Positions 41,560 through 52,313 of a DNA stretch of 64,000 bases are shown here, one piece after another (position 1 is the first letter of the stretch; each line of letters opens with the position of its first letter). The DNA lies in assembly GCA_947501845.1 (NCBI GenBank), contig CANMXP010000008.1, positions 124,001 to 188,000 of the forward strand, written 5' to 3'. Origin of the DNA: an uncultured Flavobacteriaceae bacterium (GTDB lineage Bacteria > Bacteroidota > Bacteroidia > Flavobacteriales > Flavobacteriaceae). Position numbers and translations under genes: made by a program. The notes beneath the pieces are model-generated. The model was given only the letters and a program-made list of their open reading frames with translations. It was not told the origin of the DNA and ran no database searches.

Positions 41560-42029
41560 AACGAATCTGGATCACTAGTTTGTTCTTCATAGTTATTTTT
41601 AATAGTTATGGTCAACAAGCCCTAAACAGTGAGCACAAAGAAGCCATCTCTCTTGAGATTAAACAAATGTTTAAAGACTTTCATAAAGACATTACAAAAA
41701 ATGGCTTAATGAGTGAATTTAAATATTTAGATGACTCATCAGATTTTTTTTGGGTACCGCCAGGTTACAAAAAAGCATTAGATTTTGATACTGTAAAAAA
41801 TATTTTAGTTAAAAACTCGAAAACGGTCAATTTCATTGAGTTTTCTTGGGAAAGTATCAAAATAGTTCCCTTAACAAATGAAATAGCGACCTATTCGGGC
41901 GTTGTAAAATGCGTGCAAGTTGACACGGCACACAACCCTAAAACCTTTAAAATAATTGAGTCTGGGACATTGATTAAACGTAAAGATGGCTGGAAATTCT
42001 TAAATGGCCAATCGAGAAGCCTAAACTAG
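41556..42029 (+). CDS. Exported NTF2-like (SnoaL/DUF4440-type) protein
   Basis: 157 residues with a signal peptide (IWITSLFFIVIFNSYGQQ, residues ~1-20). The rest resembles an NTF2-like cone fold: IKQMFKDFHKDITKNG, FFWVPPGYKKALDFDTVKNIL, and a strand-rich end ESGTLIKRKDGWKFLNGQSRS. Such domains bind or convert small molecules, but no catalytic residues can be named. It overlaps coaD by 4 nt, so the two are co-translated, without an obvious functional link. Confidence 0.7.
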   Translation: MKRIWITSLFFIVIFNSYGQQALNSEHKEAISLEIKQMFKDFHKDITKNGLMSEFKYLDDSSDFFWVPPGYKKALDFDTVKNILVKNSKTVNFIEFSWESIKIVPLTNEIATYSGVVKCVQVDTAHNPKTFKIIESGTLIKRKDGWKFLNGQSRSLN

Positions 42030-42112
42030 CAGAAAGATTAAAAACTGTTGTTTATTAGTAACAAATCTTGCTTTTTATATACTAATAAGTAAATAATTAC
42101 TTCTAACAGTTT

Positions 42113-42559
42113 ATGCTACAAGGAATAAAATATATCCTCATTAAACTAAAACTCATTCAACCTTCTGAAAGAGATATTCGAATATGGATACTAACGGAAC
42201 GGGTTAAAAGAGTAGAGTATGTTTTAGAACATGGTAATTATAAAACCAGAAAGCTAGCTGCAGAAGCCCTTGGTGAAACTGGTTACAAATCATCCATTCC
42301 AATACTTTTTAAAGCTATAAACGACAACGTACAAAATGTATCTATTGCTGCTTTAAATGCTCTTGAAATGCTAGGTTGCAATGATGAATTAGGAGCTGCG
42401 ATTATAAAAAAGCGATTTAATTGGGTTAAAGATAGGCGCGAAAAAGATGCTAAATTTGAAGCCAATAAGGGTAAAAAGTATAAAATTTATAGATGGGAAC
42501 GTGCTAGCAAAAAATCTTTTGACCGCGTAAAAGAACAGCTTAAAAGACCTATGAGGTAG
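42113..42559 (+). CDS. HEAT-repeat protein
   Basis: 148 residues. Two HEAT-type units are visible around residues 29-85 (YVLEHGNYKTRKLAAEALGETGYKSSIPILFKAIND and NVSIAALNALEMLGC). The C-terminal ~55 residues are very basic (VKDRREKDAKFEANKGKKYKIYRWERASKK), which could bind nucleic acid or membrane. Function unknown. Its TAG stop codon is the first triplet of a heptanucleotide tandem array, TAGTTCT. Confidence 0.75.
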   Translation: MLQGIKYILIKLKLIQPSERDIRIWILTERVKRVEYVLEHGNYKTRKLAAEALGETGYKSSIPILFKAINDNVQNVSIAALNALEMLGCNDELGAAIIKKRFNWVKDRREKDAKFEANKGKKYKIYRWERASKKSFDRVKEQLKRPMR

Positions 42560-42656
42560 TTCTTAGTTCTTAGTTCTTAGTTCTTAGTTCTTAATAAAGA
42601 AAGAAAGAAAGAAAACATCTAACATCTAACATCTAACATCTAACATCTAACATCTA
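42557..42656. repeat. Three adjacent simple-sequence tandem arrays
   Basis: (TAGTTCT)5 at 42557-42591, (AAAG)4 at 42596-42611 and (ACATCTA)6 at 42615-42656. They fill the spacer between the convergent HEAT-repeat and SulP genes, and the first array contains the HEAT gene stop codon. Two of the three have 7-bp units, like the array before trpC. Confidence 0.95.
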
Positions 42657-42662
42657 ACAAAA

Positions 42663-44276
42663 TTACAACTTATATTCTGAAAGCCCTTTGGTAAACGCCT
42701 CAGGGTTTTCGGCTAAATGATAACGTGGATCGTCTATATCTTCAATAATAACTTCTCTAAACTTCGGACTAGATTTGTACAGTAAGATTTTACAATCTTC
42801 GCTTAAATGTTTTAATCTTATTGTTTTTCCTTCTGCTTCGTATTTATTAACTAGATTAAAAATTGCCTCAATAGCAGAGTGATCACTCACTCTCGATTCA
42901 ACAAAGTCCACTTCTACCTCTTGCGGATCGTTTTTAATATCAAATTTTTCATTAAAAGCTATAATAGAACCAAAAAATAAAGGGCCCCAAATTTCATATA
43001 CCTTAGTGCCATCTTCTCTCATACGTTTTCTAGCTCTAATGCGTTTTGCATTTTCCCAAGAAAAAACCAAAGCACTTATAATAACACCAGCAATTACCGC
43101 TATAGCCAAATCGAAAATAACAGTTAATGCAGATACAGCTATTAAAACAATAACATCTGTTACTGGAATTTTATTTAAAATTCTAAAACTACTCCAAGCA
43201 AATGTCCCTATTACAACCATAAACATAACTCCTACAAGAGCAGCTATTGGCACTTGTTCAATAAGCCCAGAAGCAAACAAAATAAAAACCAATAACATTA
43301 ATGCGGCAACAATACCAGACAATCTGCCACGACCACCACCTTTAATATTAATAAGTGATTGTCCTATCATAGCACAACCTCCCATACCACCAAATAGCCC
43401 AGTGATAATGTTTGCACCTCCTTGCGCCATACATTCTCTATTGGTATTTCCTCTGGTATCTGTTAGTTCGTCAACAAGGTTTAATGTCATTAAAGATTCA
43501 ATTAAACCAATGGCAGCCAATATTAAAGCATAAGGACCAATAAATTTAATAGTCTGCCAGTTAAATGGCACTTTAGTAAAAATATCTATTTGAAATTGAG
43601 GCAATCCGCCTTTTAAACCTTCTCCTCCTCCATCACGAATAAAGCTACCTACTGTAGCTACATCAAAATTACCAAAAATGGCAATCGCAGAAACCACTAA
43701 AATAGCAATTAAGGCTTCTGGCAATTTTTTGGTCAGTTTAGGCAAGCCAAACATAATTCCCATAGTTAAAGCTACAAGACCTAGCATGATCCACATTTGA
43801 GATCCACTAAACCAATCACCATTAACATCCTTAAACATCTTTAATTGTGCCAAGAAAATCACGATAGCCAATCCGTTTACAAATCCCATCATAACAGGAT
43901 GCGGAATCAATCTTACAAATTTTCCGAGCTTTAAAATACCCGCAAGCATTTGTATAAACCCCATTAAAATAACGGTAGCAAACAAATAATAAAGCCCAAG
44001 GTTCTCACCTTCAGCTCCAAAGGCATTCCCTTCTGCAACCAAACTAACCATAACAACTGCCAAAGCACCAGTTGCTCCACTAATCATACCTGGACGCCCA
44101 CCAAAAATAGCTGTGATTAAACCAATCATAAAAGCAGCATACAACCCTACTAAGGGATCTACACCTGCAACAAAAGCAAAAGCTACAGCCTCTGGTACTA
44201 AAGCTAACGCTACTGTTATTCCGCTTAAAATATCGTTTTTGGCATTCGCTGTACGCTTTCTAATAAATTCTGTCAT
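42663..44276 (-). CDS. SulP-family inorganic anion transporter
   Basis: 537 residues. Around 11-12 hydrophobic segments cover residues ~18-410, with the SulP signatures LVPEAVAFAFVAGVDPLVGLYAAF near 27-50, GRPGMISGATGALAVVM near 61 and the QGGANIITGLFGGMGGCAMIGQSLINIKGGGRGRLSGI core near 285-322. A C-terminal STAS domain follows (FFGSIIAFNEKFDIKNDP...). The family moves sulfate, bicarbonate or related anions across the inner membrane. Substrate unresolved; SbtA/BicA-like bicarbonate uptake is a possibility in marine bacteria. Confidence 0.88.
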   Translation of the reverse strand: MTEFIRKRTANAKNDILSGITVALALVPEAVAFAFVAGVDPLVGLYAAFMIGLITAIFGGRPGMISGATGALAVVMVSLVAEGNAFGAEGENLGLYYLFATVILMGFIQMLAGILKLGKFVRLIPHPVMMGFVNGLAIVIFLAQLKMFKDVNGDWFSGSQMWIMLGLVALTMGIMFGLPKLTKKLPEALIAILVVSAIAIFGNFDVATVGSFIRDGGGEGLKGGLPQFQIDIFTKVPFNWQTIKFIGPYALILAAIGLIESLMTLNLVDELTDTRGNTNRECMAQGGANIITGLFGGMGGCAMIGQSLINIKGGGRGRLSGIVAALMLLVFILFASGLIEQVPIAALVGVMFMVVIGTFAWSSFRILNKIPVTDVIVLIAVSALTVIFDLAIAVIAGVIISALVFSWENAKRIRARKRMREDGTKVYEIWGPLFFGSIIAFNEKFDIKNDPQEVEVDFVESRVSDHSAIEAIFNLVNKYEAEGKTIRLKHLSEDCKILLYKSSPKFREVIIEDIDDPRYHLAENPEAFTKGLSEYKL

Positions 44277-44392
44277 GGTTTATTTTTTGAAGCTGCAAAT
44301 TTACACTTAAAATAAAGAGAAACAACAAGTAATCTTTATTTTGATGAGAAATCATACTAAAACGATTGAACAATATATTAAAAATCAATCTA

Positions 44393-44758
44393 TTACACCC
44401 CATTTAACCATAGCAAAGCACTCTCCCTTTCTCGAAATATTTTAATGTTAAGTTGGGCATTTCCATTAACGTTAATTAAGGTTTTTGTCGACATTAAACC
44501 TCCACTAGTATTGACAACCACAGCTATTGATTTTATTTCTTCTAAATGCGCTATCTTTTGTTGAGCTTCAAAAGTATAAGCATACGAGTGTTTTCTATTT
44601 ATGAGTAGAGAAAATGGTGGGTCTAAATTACTGAATAAAAAATCATGGTATTCGCCAACCATAATGTTGTCTATTTCAATACCTTCATCAACAATAACTT
44701 CGGCTAGTTTGTTATCAATGATATTAATGGTGCCAAACGATAATTTATAGGTTTTCAT
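44393..44758 (-). CDS. STAS/SpoIIAA-like domain protein
   Basis: 121 residues. The alternating strand-helix pattern (YKLSFGTINIIDNKLAEVIVDEGIEID, IKSIAVVVNTSGGLMSTKTLINV) resembles SpoIIAA-like/STAS proteins of Bacteroidota, with the typical C-terminal IKIFRERESALLWL. No catalytic residues are evident. It lies 116 nt upstream of sulP on the same strand, so co-transcription is possible, but there is also room for a separate promoter. Function unknown. Confidence 0.62.
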   Translation of the reverse strand: MKTYKLSFGTINIIDNKLAEVIVDEGIEIDNIMVGEYHDFLFSNLDPPFSLLINRKHSYAYTFEAQQKIAHLEEIKSIAVVVNTSGGLMSTKTLINVNGNAQLNIKIFRERESALLWLNGV

Positions 44759-44914
44759 ATAAATTCTTTTTTTGAGAGGTTATTAAAAACTTCAGAAAAA
44801 ACTACCCTTATAGCAATTTAGAAGATATTACTTACAAATCTAAGTTAACTAATTTTTTTTAATTTTATATTTTTTAAGAATACTTTTATAAAATAACTCC
44901 AAATTTACTAAAAC

Positions 44915-46654
44915 ATGAGGCTCATTTTTATCTCCTTGATTTTATGCTTTTCTTGCACCAATTCAGATAAAAAACCAACATACGATTTTGAAACACATTT
45001 TGAAAAATCGAAAGGATTAGAGACTGCAACTTATCAGCAAACCATTCAATTTCACACAAAATTAGCCCAAGTTTATTCCGAAATTTCGATACAATCCATA
45101 GGAGAAACAGATGCTGGTGTTCCATTGCATATAGTAACCCTTAATCCTAATAGGGTATTTAATTTTTCTAAAATTCACGAAAATGAAAAAGGAATATTAC
45201 TCATAAACAATGGTATCCACCCTGGGGAAAGCGATGGTATTGATGCTACCATGATGCTTTTTAGAGATATTGTTCAAGGCAAAATTAAAATGCCAGAAAA
45301 AACCGTTTTAGTAACCATTCCTATTTACAACATTGGTGGGAGTTTTAATAGAAATTCCACCACGCGTACTAATCAAAACGGACCAAAAGACTATGGCTTT
45401 AGAGGCAATTCGAGAAATTACGATTTAAATCGTGATTTTATTAAATGTGATACTAAAAATGCAAAGACCTTTGCTCAAATCTTTCATTTAGTAAAACCAG
45501 ATATTTTTATCGATAATCATGTAAGTAATGGTGCAGATTATCAATACACCCTTACACATTTATTCACACAGCATAATAAGCTTGGCGGTGATTTAGGCAA
45601 ATATATCCATAATGATATGATGCCAAAATTAGAACAAAAACTAGCTTTGAAAGACTGGGATATTACTCCTTATGTGAATGTGTTTAATGAAGTTCCCGAG
45701 AAAGGATTTACACAATTTATGGATTCTCCAAGATATTCAACGGGTTACACAACCTTGTTCAATACACTTGGTATGATGGTAGAAACACATATGCTAAAAC
45801 CTTATAAACAGCGTGTTGAAGGTACTTATGAACTTATGAAAAGCATGATCGAAATTATAGAGGAAGATTGCATTTCAATAAAACAAAAAAGAAAGCAATC
45901 CAAAGAAAGCTTTCATGTTAACACTGAAACCTATGCGCTTAGCTGGAAAATTGATACAACAAAAAGCTCAATTTTAAATTTTAAAGGTTTTGAAGGTGAA
46001 TTAATTACAAGCGAAATAACTGGAGCCAAACGTTTAAGCTATAATAGAAATAGGCCATTTACCAAAGAAGTTAGCTATCAAAATTATTTTAAACCTAACG
46101 TGGAAGTCAAAATTCCTAAGGCTTATATCATTCCTCAAGGCTGGCATAATATTATTGAACTTTTAAAATTGAACCAAGTAGAGATGGTGCCGTTAAAAGA
46201 AGATTCTATAATCGAGGTTGAATCCTATAAAATTAGTAATTACGACACTCGAAAAACACCATACGAAGGTCATTATCAACACTACAACACTAATGTTATC
46301 AAAACAGAAAAGAAAGTCAACTTTATAAAAGGTGATTATATTATTTCCACAAACCAGAATGCATTTAGGTATTTATTAGAAACTTTAGAACCACAAGCTC
46401 CAGATTCTTTTTTTAACTGGAATTTCTTCGACACCATTTTGCAACAAAAGGAAGGATTCTCACCTTATGTTTGGGAAGACAAAGCTTTAGAGTTGCTAAA
46501 TAATAACCCTAAACTAAAAGCAGCATTCGAGCATCGTAAAAAAGATTCAACTACTTTTAATAATGACTGGTACGCTCAATTGGATTGGATACACAAGCAA
46601 AGCAAATATTATGAAACGGCTCATATGCAATATCCTATATACAGAGTGAATTAA
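44915..46654 (+). CDS. M14-family zinc carboxypeptidase-like lipoprotein
   Basis: 579 residues with a short lipoprotein signal (ISLILCFSC, Cys at about 14). The M14 zinc ligands are in NNGIHPGESDGIDATMM near residues 98-114 (HxxE) and the third ligand region FIDNHVSNGADYQY near 201. RNYDLNRDFIKCD near 168-180 holds the substrate-binding Arg/Asn. It hydrolyses C-terminal residues or peptide crosslinks in the periplasm or at the cell surface. Alone on the plus strand, converging on a Nudix gene 5 nt away. Confidence 0.87.
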   Translation: MRLIFISLILCFSCTNSDKKPTYDFETHFEKSKGLETATYQQTIQFHTKLAQVYSEISIQSIGETDAGVPLHIVTLNPNRVFNFSKIHENEKGILLINNGIHPGESDGIDATMMLFRDIVQGKIKMPEKTVLVTIPIYNIGGSFNRNSTTRTNQNGPKDYGFRGNSRNYDLNRDFIKCDTKNAKTFAQIFHLVKPDIFIDNHVSNGADYQYTLTHLFTQHNKLGGDLGKYIHNDMMPKLEQKLALKDWDITPYVNVFNEVPEKGFTQFMDSPRYSTGYTTLFNTLGMMVETHMLKPYKQRVEGTYELMKSMIEIIEEDCISIKQKRKQSKESFHVNTETYALSWKIDTTKSSILNFKGFEGELITSEITGAKRLSYNRNRPFTKEVSYQNYFKPNVEVKIPKAYIIPQGWHNIIELLKLNQVEMVPLKEDSIIEVESYKISNYDTRKTPYEGHYQHYNTNVIKTEKKVNFIKGDYIISTNQNAFRYLLETLEPQAPDSFFNWNFFDTILQQKEGFSPYVWEDKALELLNNNPKLKAAFEHRKKDSTTFNNDWYAQLDWIHKQSKYYETAHMQYPIYRVN

Positions 46655-46659
46655 AATGA

Positions 46660-47250
46660 TTAAACCAACAACTTAATATTAGCATAAGAGTTCCCAAGGG
46701 CATTTTTTGCTTGGTTTTTATTCAACCATTCAACTTTAGTGATCCCCTCTTCTTCTTGAGCATATAAATTGCCATTGAAATTTGTTTTCATTTCAAACCA
46801 ATAAGTGATTTTTATTTTATGACGTCCATTACGTTTAAAAATATGGTACGTAGTATTTAAAGGCTTTATAATTTTTAATCCTCCAACACCAGTTTCTTCA
46901 GACACTTCACGAATTGCCGTTTTTTCAATGGTTTCATTGCCTTCTACCTTCCCTTTAGGCAAATCCCATTTGTCATTTCTATATATAAATAAAATATCGT
47001 TGTTTTCATTATATACTTTACCACCACCAGCTATAACATTAGGAAGTTTTTTTAAGAATTTTTTCAGAAGTTTATCTTCATTTTTATGGATGAGGCGAAC
47101 CTCCTCTAAAGACGTTGTATTAAGTTCCTTTATAACTTTCCCAATATTTACAGTATCCAGCAAATAATTTTTAAAGCCAGCTTCTTGCTCAACTTTAGTT
47201 GTTAATATAATAGGTTTGTCCCCAACAAAAACTTTATGCATACTTTGCAA
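46660..47250 (-). CDS. Nudix hydrolase
   Basis: 196 residues. The Nudix box is intact: GKVEGNETIEKTAIREVSEETGV near residues 119-141 (GX5EX7REUXEEXGU pattern). The N-terminal ~75 residues are an extra region. Nudix enzymes cleave nucleoside diphosphates linked to other groups; the substrate is unknown. It is divergent from pyrE with a 122-nt spacer. Confidence 0.85.
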   Translation of the reverse strand: MQSMHKVFVGDKPIILTTKVEQEAGFKNYLLDTVNIGKVIKELNTTSLEEVRLIHKNEDKLLKKFLKKLPNVIAGGGKVYNENNDILFIYRNDKWDLPKGKVEGNETIEKTAIREVSEETGVGGLKIIKPLNTTYHIFKRNGRHKIKITYWFEMKTNFNGNLYAQEEEGITKVEWLNKNQAKNALGNSYANIKLLV

Positions 47251-47359
47251 CTAACAATTATTACATGGTAAAAATATCATTTTTAGCAATAATCTACTCA
47301 TTGTTGAAAAAAATATTTTTATTCGTAAAGTAAGCTTTAGGTAAAACTAAATTTATATG

Positions 47360-47367
47360 TAATTTTG
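47360..47367 (+). promoter_or_regulatory. pyrE promoter -7 box abutting the start codon
   Basis: TAATTTTG matches TAnnTTTG exactly and ends only 5 nt before the pyrE ATG at 47373. A TTTAG at 47336-47340 lies at about the right distance for the upstream box. Transcription would start within or at the start codon, predicting a leaderless message. Confidence 0.55.
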
Positions 47368-47372
47368 CTTTC

Positions 47373-48017
47373 ATGATTTTTAATAAAGAAACCGCAAAAA
47401 AAACAGCCGAAGTATTATTGCAAGTCAACGCGATAAAACTCAGCCCAAATGATCCTTTTACTTGGGCATCGGGATGGAAATCTCCAATTTATTGTGATAA
47501 CCGTATTGTATTATCGTTTCCACTAATTCGTAATTATATTAGCGAAACCATGGGCAAACAAATTGAAAGTCAATACGGAAAACCAGATGCCATTGCTGGT
47601 GTAGCAACTGGAGCTATTGGCATAGGTATGCTTGTTGCAGATTACTTAGGACTCCCATTTATTTATGTAAGACCAGATGCTAAAGGGCATGGTAGAAAAA
47701 ACCAAATAGAGGGTTTTATTGAAGGTGGTCAAAATGTTGTTGTTGTTGAAGATTTAATCAGTACGGGAAAAAGTAGCTTAAATGCTGTAAAAGCTTTAAA
47801 AGAAGCCCATGTAAACGTAAAAGGCATGATTGCTATTTTTACTTATGGTTTTGATATTGCTTCAGAAAACTTCAATAAAGAGCATATAGAGCTGCTAACG
47901 CTTAGTAACTACGAAAGTTTATTGGAACAAGCTTTAGATACTAATTATATTTCTGAAAAAGAATTAAAGACATTGTCTGAATGGAATAGTAACCCTTCAG
48001 AATGGAACGCTAATTGA
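47373..48017 (+). CDS. pyrE: Orotate phosphoribosyltransferase
   Basis: 214 residues. SPNDPFTWASGWKSPIYCDNR near residues 24-44, IAGVATGAIGIGMLVADYL near 73-91 and the PRPP-binding VVVVEDLISTGKSS near 119-132 are the diagnostic motifs. It joins orotate and PRPP to give OMP in pyrimidine synthesis. The N-terminus MIFNKETAKKTAEVLLQ fits the family, so the ATG at 47373 is trusted. It precedes a SRPBCC gene by 25 nt. Confidence 0.94.
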   Translation: MIFNKETAKKTAEVLLQVNAIKLSPNDPFTWASGWKSPIYCDNRIVLSFPLIRNYISETMGKQIESQYGKPDAIAGVATGAIGIGMLVADYLGLPFIYVRPDAKGHGRKNQIEGFIEGGQNVVVVEDLISTGKSSLNAVKALKEAHVNVKGMIAIFTYGFDIASENFNKEHIELLTLSNYESLLEQALDTNYISEKELKTLSEWNSNPSEWNAN

Positions 48018-48042
48018 TATATCATTACTAAAATAAAAATTC

Positions 48043-48438
48043 ATGAAATTAGAATCTCCAAAAATTAACGTTAGCAAATCACCTCAAGAGGTATTCGATT
48101 TTTTATCTGATGTTAAAAATTTTGAATCTTTAATGCCTGAAAACATTAGTAAGTTTGAAGTTTTAGAAAATGACAAATTTTTGTTTGCTTTAAAAGGTAT
48201 GCCAGAAATTATTCTAAAAAAGAAAGAAGCAATAGCTCCAAATAAAATAGTTTTGGGAGCTGCTGGTGGGAAACTAGATTTTTCACTTACTGGCAATATT
48301 GTTGAAGTTAATGAAACTTCTAGTGACGTTCAATTAGAATTTACTGGAGAGTTTAACCCAATGATGGCCATGATGATAAAAGGACCTATTAGCAAATTTA
48401 TTGAAACACTGGCTACCAGTATTCCCAATGCTATTTAG
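48043..48438 (+). CDS. SRPBCC-superfamily (START-like) protein
   Basis: 131 residues, one domain. NVSKSPQEVFDFLSDVKNFESLMPENI near residues 9-35 is the typical SRPBCC start, and the C-terminal helix (MIKGPISKFIETLATSI) closes the lipid-binding-like cavity. Members bind hydrophobic ligands or lack known partners. It follows pyrE by 25 nt on the same strand. Its last 4 bases overlap those of the convergent birA gene. Confidence 0.8.
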   Translation: MKLESPKINVSKSPQEVFDFLSDVKNFESLMPENISKFEVLENDKFLFALKGMPEIILKKKEAIAPNKIVLGAAGGKLDFSLTGNIVEVNETSSDVQLEFTGEFNPMMAMMIKGPISKFIETLATSIPNAI

Positions 48439-49166
48439 TATAAAAGTTTAATCGCTTTTAAATCAAACTCCTTTGTAACATCATCCTCCAACAATACTTG
48501 AAGGTTCCCTGATTGGGAAATCCCTTTTATAAAACCCGAAAAAACAAAGCCTTCCTCATCTTCAAATGTTGAAGGTTTATTTTTTCTAAACAAGTACGTC
48601 TCATAATCGTTTTTTAAAACATTACAATGTCCTTTTTCCAAAAGAAGAAAATAATGTTTTAAATTTTTTAGAATAACGTGAACGACTTCATCCAAGTCAA
48701 AAACTTTTCCAGATATAATTTTTAACGACGAAGCTTTAGGTAAATTCTTAAATTCAGTTTGATTTACATTTAAACCAATACCAATAATAGAGGCATTGAT
48801 ATTATTTTGTTTTATGACATTTTCTATTAAAATGCCACAAATTTTCTTGTCTTCTGACAAAATGTCGTTTGGCCATTTTACACTCAATCGGGAAATTGAA
48901 AAAAATTGCAATGTCTTTAATAAAGCTAATGAGGTTGCAACACTTATGTAAAAAGGATGTTCTAAATAAAGTTGAGACAAATCCTTAAACACGCTGAATG
49001 TAAGATTTTTAGATACTTGAGAGCTCCATACTGTTCCCATTTGTCCACGTCCCTGTGTTTGCTCTTTTGCGATAACTGTTGTATAATCCTGTACAATTTC
49101 TTCAGCACTAAGCTTTCTCAAATAGCTATTTGTAGAATCGATGGCATTAAGTTTGACTATAAGCAT
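48435..49166 (-). CDS. birA: Biotin--[acetyl-CoA-carboxylase] ligase
   Basis: 243 residues, catalytic domain only, without the DNA-binding N-terminus of E. coli BirA, so it is not expected to repress biotin genes. IDSTNSYLRKL near residues 8-18, the biotin-binding GRGQMGTVWSSQVSKNLTFSV near 39-59, and SVKWPNDILSEDKKICGIL near 95-113 are diagnostic. It attaches biotin to carboxylase carrier proteins. It is divergent from rsfS. Confidence 0.93.
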   Translation of the reverse strand: MLIVKLNAIDSTNSYLRKLSAEEIVQDYTTVIAKEQTQGRGQMGTVWSSQVSKNLTFSVFKDLSQLYLEHPFYISVATSLALLKTLQFFSISRLSVKWPNDILSEDKKICGILIENVIKQNNINASIIGIGLNVNQTEFKNLPKASSLKIISGKVFDLDEVVHVILKNLKHYFLLLEKGHCNVLKNDYETYLFRKNKPSTFEDEEGFVFSGFIKGISQSGNLQVLLEDDVTKEFDLKAIKLLY

Positions 49167-49232
49167 ATAGGAGTTATTGTGACAGTATAAAATCTTATGA
49201 CTATTTTAAAGTATAAAGAACTAAAAAAATAA

Positions 49233-49240
49233 TAACTTTG
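49233..49240 (+). promoter_or_regulatory. Promoter -7 box for rsfS-ftsH
   Basis: TAACTTTG matches TAnnTTTG exactly and lies 19 nt before the rsfS ATG at 49260. The upstream TTTTAAAG near 49204-49211 is a poor match for the -33 box. Confidence 0.52.
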
Positions 49241-49259
49241 CATAAATTAAATAAATTTA

Positions 49260-49631
49260 ATGGCAAAAGAAAATATAAGCACAGACCAACTAATTTCTGT
49301 AATAATAAATGGCATTGAAGATGTTAAAGGCAATAAAGTAAATATTCTAGATTTAAGAGAGATTGAAAATACGGTTTGTGATTACTTTATAATTTGTGAA
49401 GGAACTTCAAACACACAAGTAAACGCCATAGTTAATTCAATTCAAAAAAAAGTCAGTAAAGAACTTAAAGATAATCCTTGGCATACAGAAGGAGTAGATA
49501 ACGCTGAATGGGTATTAATAGATTATGTAAATGTTGTAGTACATGTATTTCAAAAACACATAAGAGAATATTACGATATTGAGAGTCTTTGGGGGGACGC
49601 AAAAACAACAGTTATAGAAAATAGTTACTAA
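49260..49631 (+). CDS. rsfS: Ribosome silencing factor RsfS
   Basis: 123 residues, the normal length. NILDLREIENTVCDYFIICEGTSNTQVNAI near residues 27-56, PWHTEGVDNAEWVLIDYVNVVVHVF near 80-104 and the C-terminal REYYDIESLWGDA are conserved. RsfS binds L14 and blocks subunit joining, saving energy in stationary phase. It starts a probable rsfS-ftsH operon, 9 nt upstream of ftsH. Confidence 0.94.
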   Translation: MAKENISTDQLISVIINGIEDVKGNKVNILDLREIENTVCDYFIICEGTSNTQVNAIVNSIQKKVSKELKDNPWHTEGVDNAEWVLIDYVNVVVHVFQKHIREYYDIESLWGDAKTTVIENSY

Positions 49632-49640
49632 AAAATTCAG

Positions 49641-51581
<1,941 letters not shown>

Positions 51582-51614
51582 CTCGATAAGCATATATTTT
51601 GTTAAGCTTTTAGC

Positions 51615-51654
51615 AAAAATCTTAAATTAATCGTATGGTTAATTTAAGATTTTT
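51615..51654 (+). terminator. Intrinsic terminator after ftsH
   Basis: A perfect 16-bp stem (51615-51630 with 51639-51654, AAAAATCTTAAATTAA and its complement) with an 8-nt loop; T-rich right end. It lies 33 nt past the ftsH stop. Confidence 0.88.
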
Positions 51655-51662
51655 TATATTTG
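51655..51662 (+). promoter_or_regulatory. Promoter -7 box for the LUD-cdsA-psd-ACBP operon
   Basis: TATATTTG matches TAnnTTTG exactly, 41 nt before the LUD gene start. It is directly next to the ftsH terminator stem. No clear TTG box is seen upstream. Confidence 0.5.
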
Positions 51663-51703
51663 ATAAACCTCAAAAAGAATTCTGTTAATAGCAACCCACT
51701 TAA

Positions 51704-52312
51704 ATGAGTCTTTTTAGAAAAATTTTTGGTTCTAAGTCTGAGCGTTCAGGGGAAGAATTAAAATCTGACGATAGAGGCAAATATATGCCTGAGATAAAAC
51801 TACCAATAGATGAAAGGTTTACCATAAACTTCAAAGCTAATGGCGGTAAGTTCTTGTATTGTGAGAATTTAAACGAAATATTTTCTAACCTAGATCATAT
51901 TCTTGAAGAAAATAATTGGAAAGAAAAAAAGGCTTTATTGCTTGACGAGAATTTAAAAAATAAATTTAAAAACTCTAACCTTAAAGGTACAAATAAGATA
52001 AATGAATCAACTTTTTTGCTAACTACCTGCGAAAATCTTATTGCAAACGACGGATCATTACTTATTTCTTCAAAGCAAATTTTCGAAAAAAAACTTCCTG
52101 AATTACCTGTAAATTTTATTGTATTTGCTACAACAAGTCAGATTGTTGAAAATATTGGGGAAGGTTTACGTGGTATAAAATCTAAAAACAGGCAAAAAAT
52201 CCCGACTAATATTACAACCATAAAACATTTTAAATCCAACGACGAAAAAGATTTTCTGAGTTATGGTAGTAGTGCAAAAAATCTTTACCTACTACTTTTA
52301 GAAGATTTATAG
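51704..52312 (+). CDS. LUD-domain protein (LutC/YkgG-like)
   Basis: 202 residues. The C-terminal part resembles the LUD domain of lactate utilisation proteins: a Ser/Thr-rich TTCENLIANDGSLLISS near residues 105-121, then NFIVFATTSQIVENIGEGLRGI near 137-158. In Bacteroidota, short LUD proteins beside cdsA are frequent and their role is undefined. No iron-sulfur motif is present. It is the first gene of a four-gene unit, one base before cdsA. Confidence 0.7.
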   Translation: MSLFRKIFGSKSERSGEELKSDDRGKYMPEIKLPIDERFTINFKANGGKFLYCENLNEIFSNLDHILEENNWKEKKALLLDENLKNKFKNSNLKGTNKINESTFLLTTCENLIANDGSLLISSKQIFEKKLPELPVNFIVFATTSQIVENIGEGLRGIKSKNRQKIPTNITTIKHFKSNDEKDFLSYGSSAKNLYLLLLEDL

Positions 52313-52313
52313 A

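Noticed and set aside
43006-43533. 175-codon open frame on the plus strand
   Set aside because: It lies entirely antisense to the sulP gene, has Pro/Ile/Thr-rich composition typical of a reverse-frame shadow, and has no recognisable domain.
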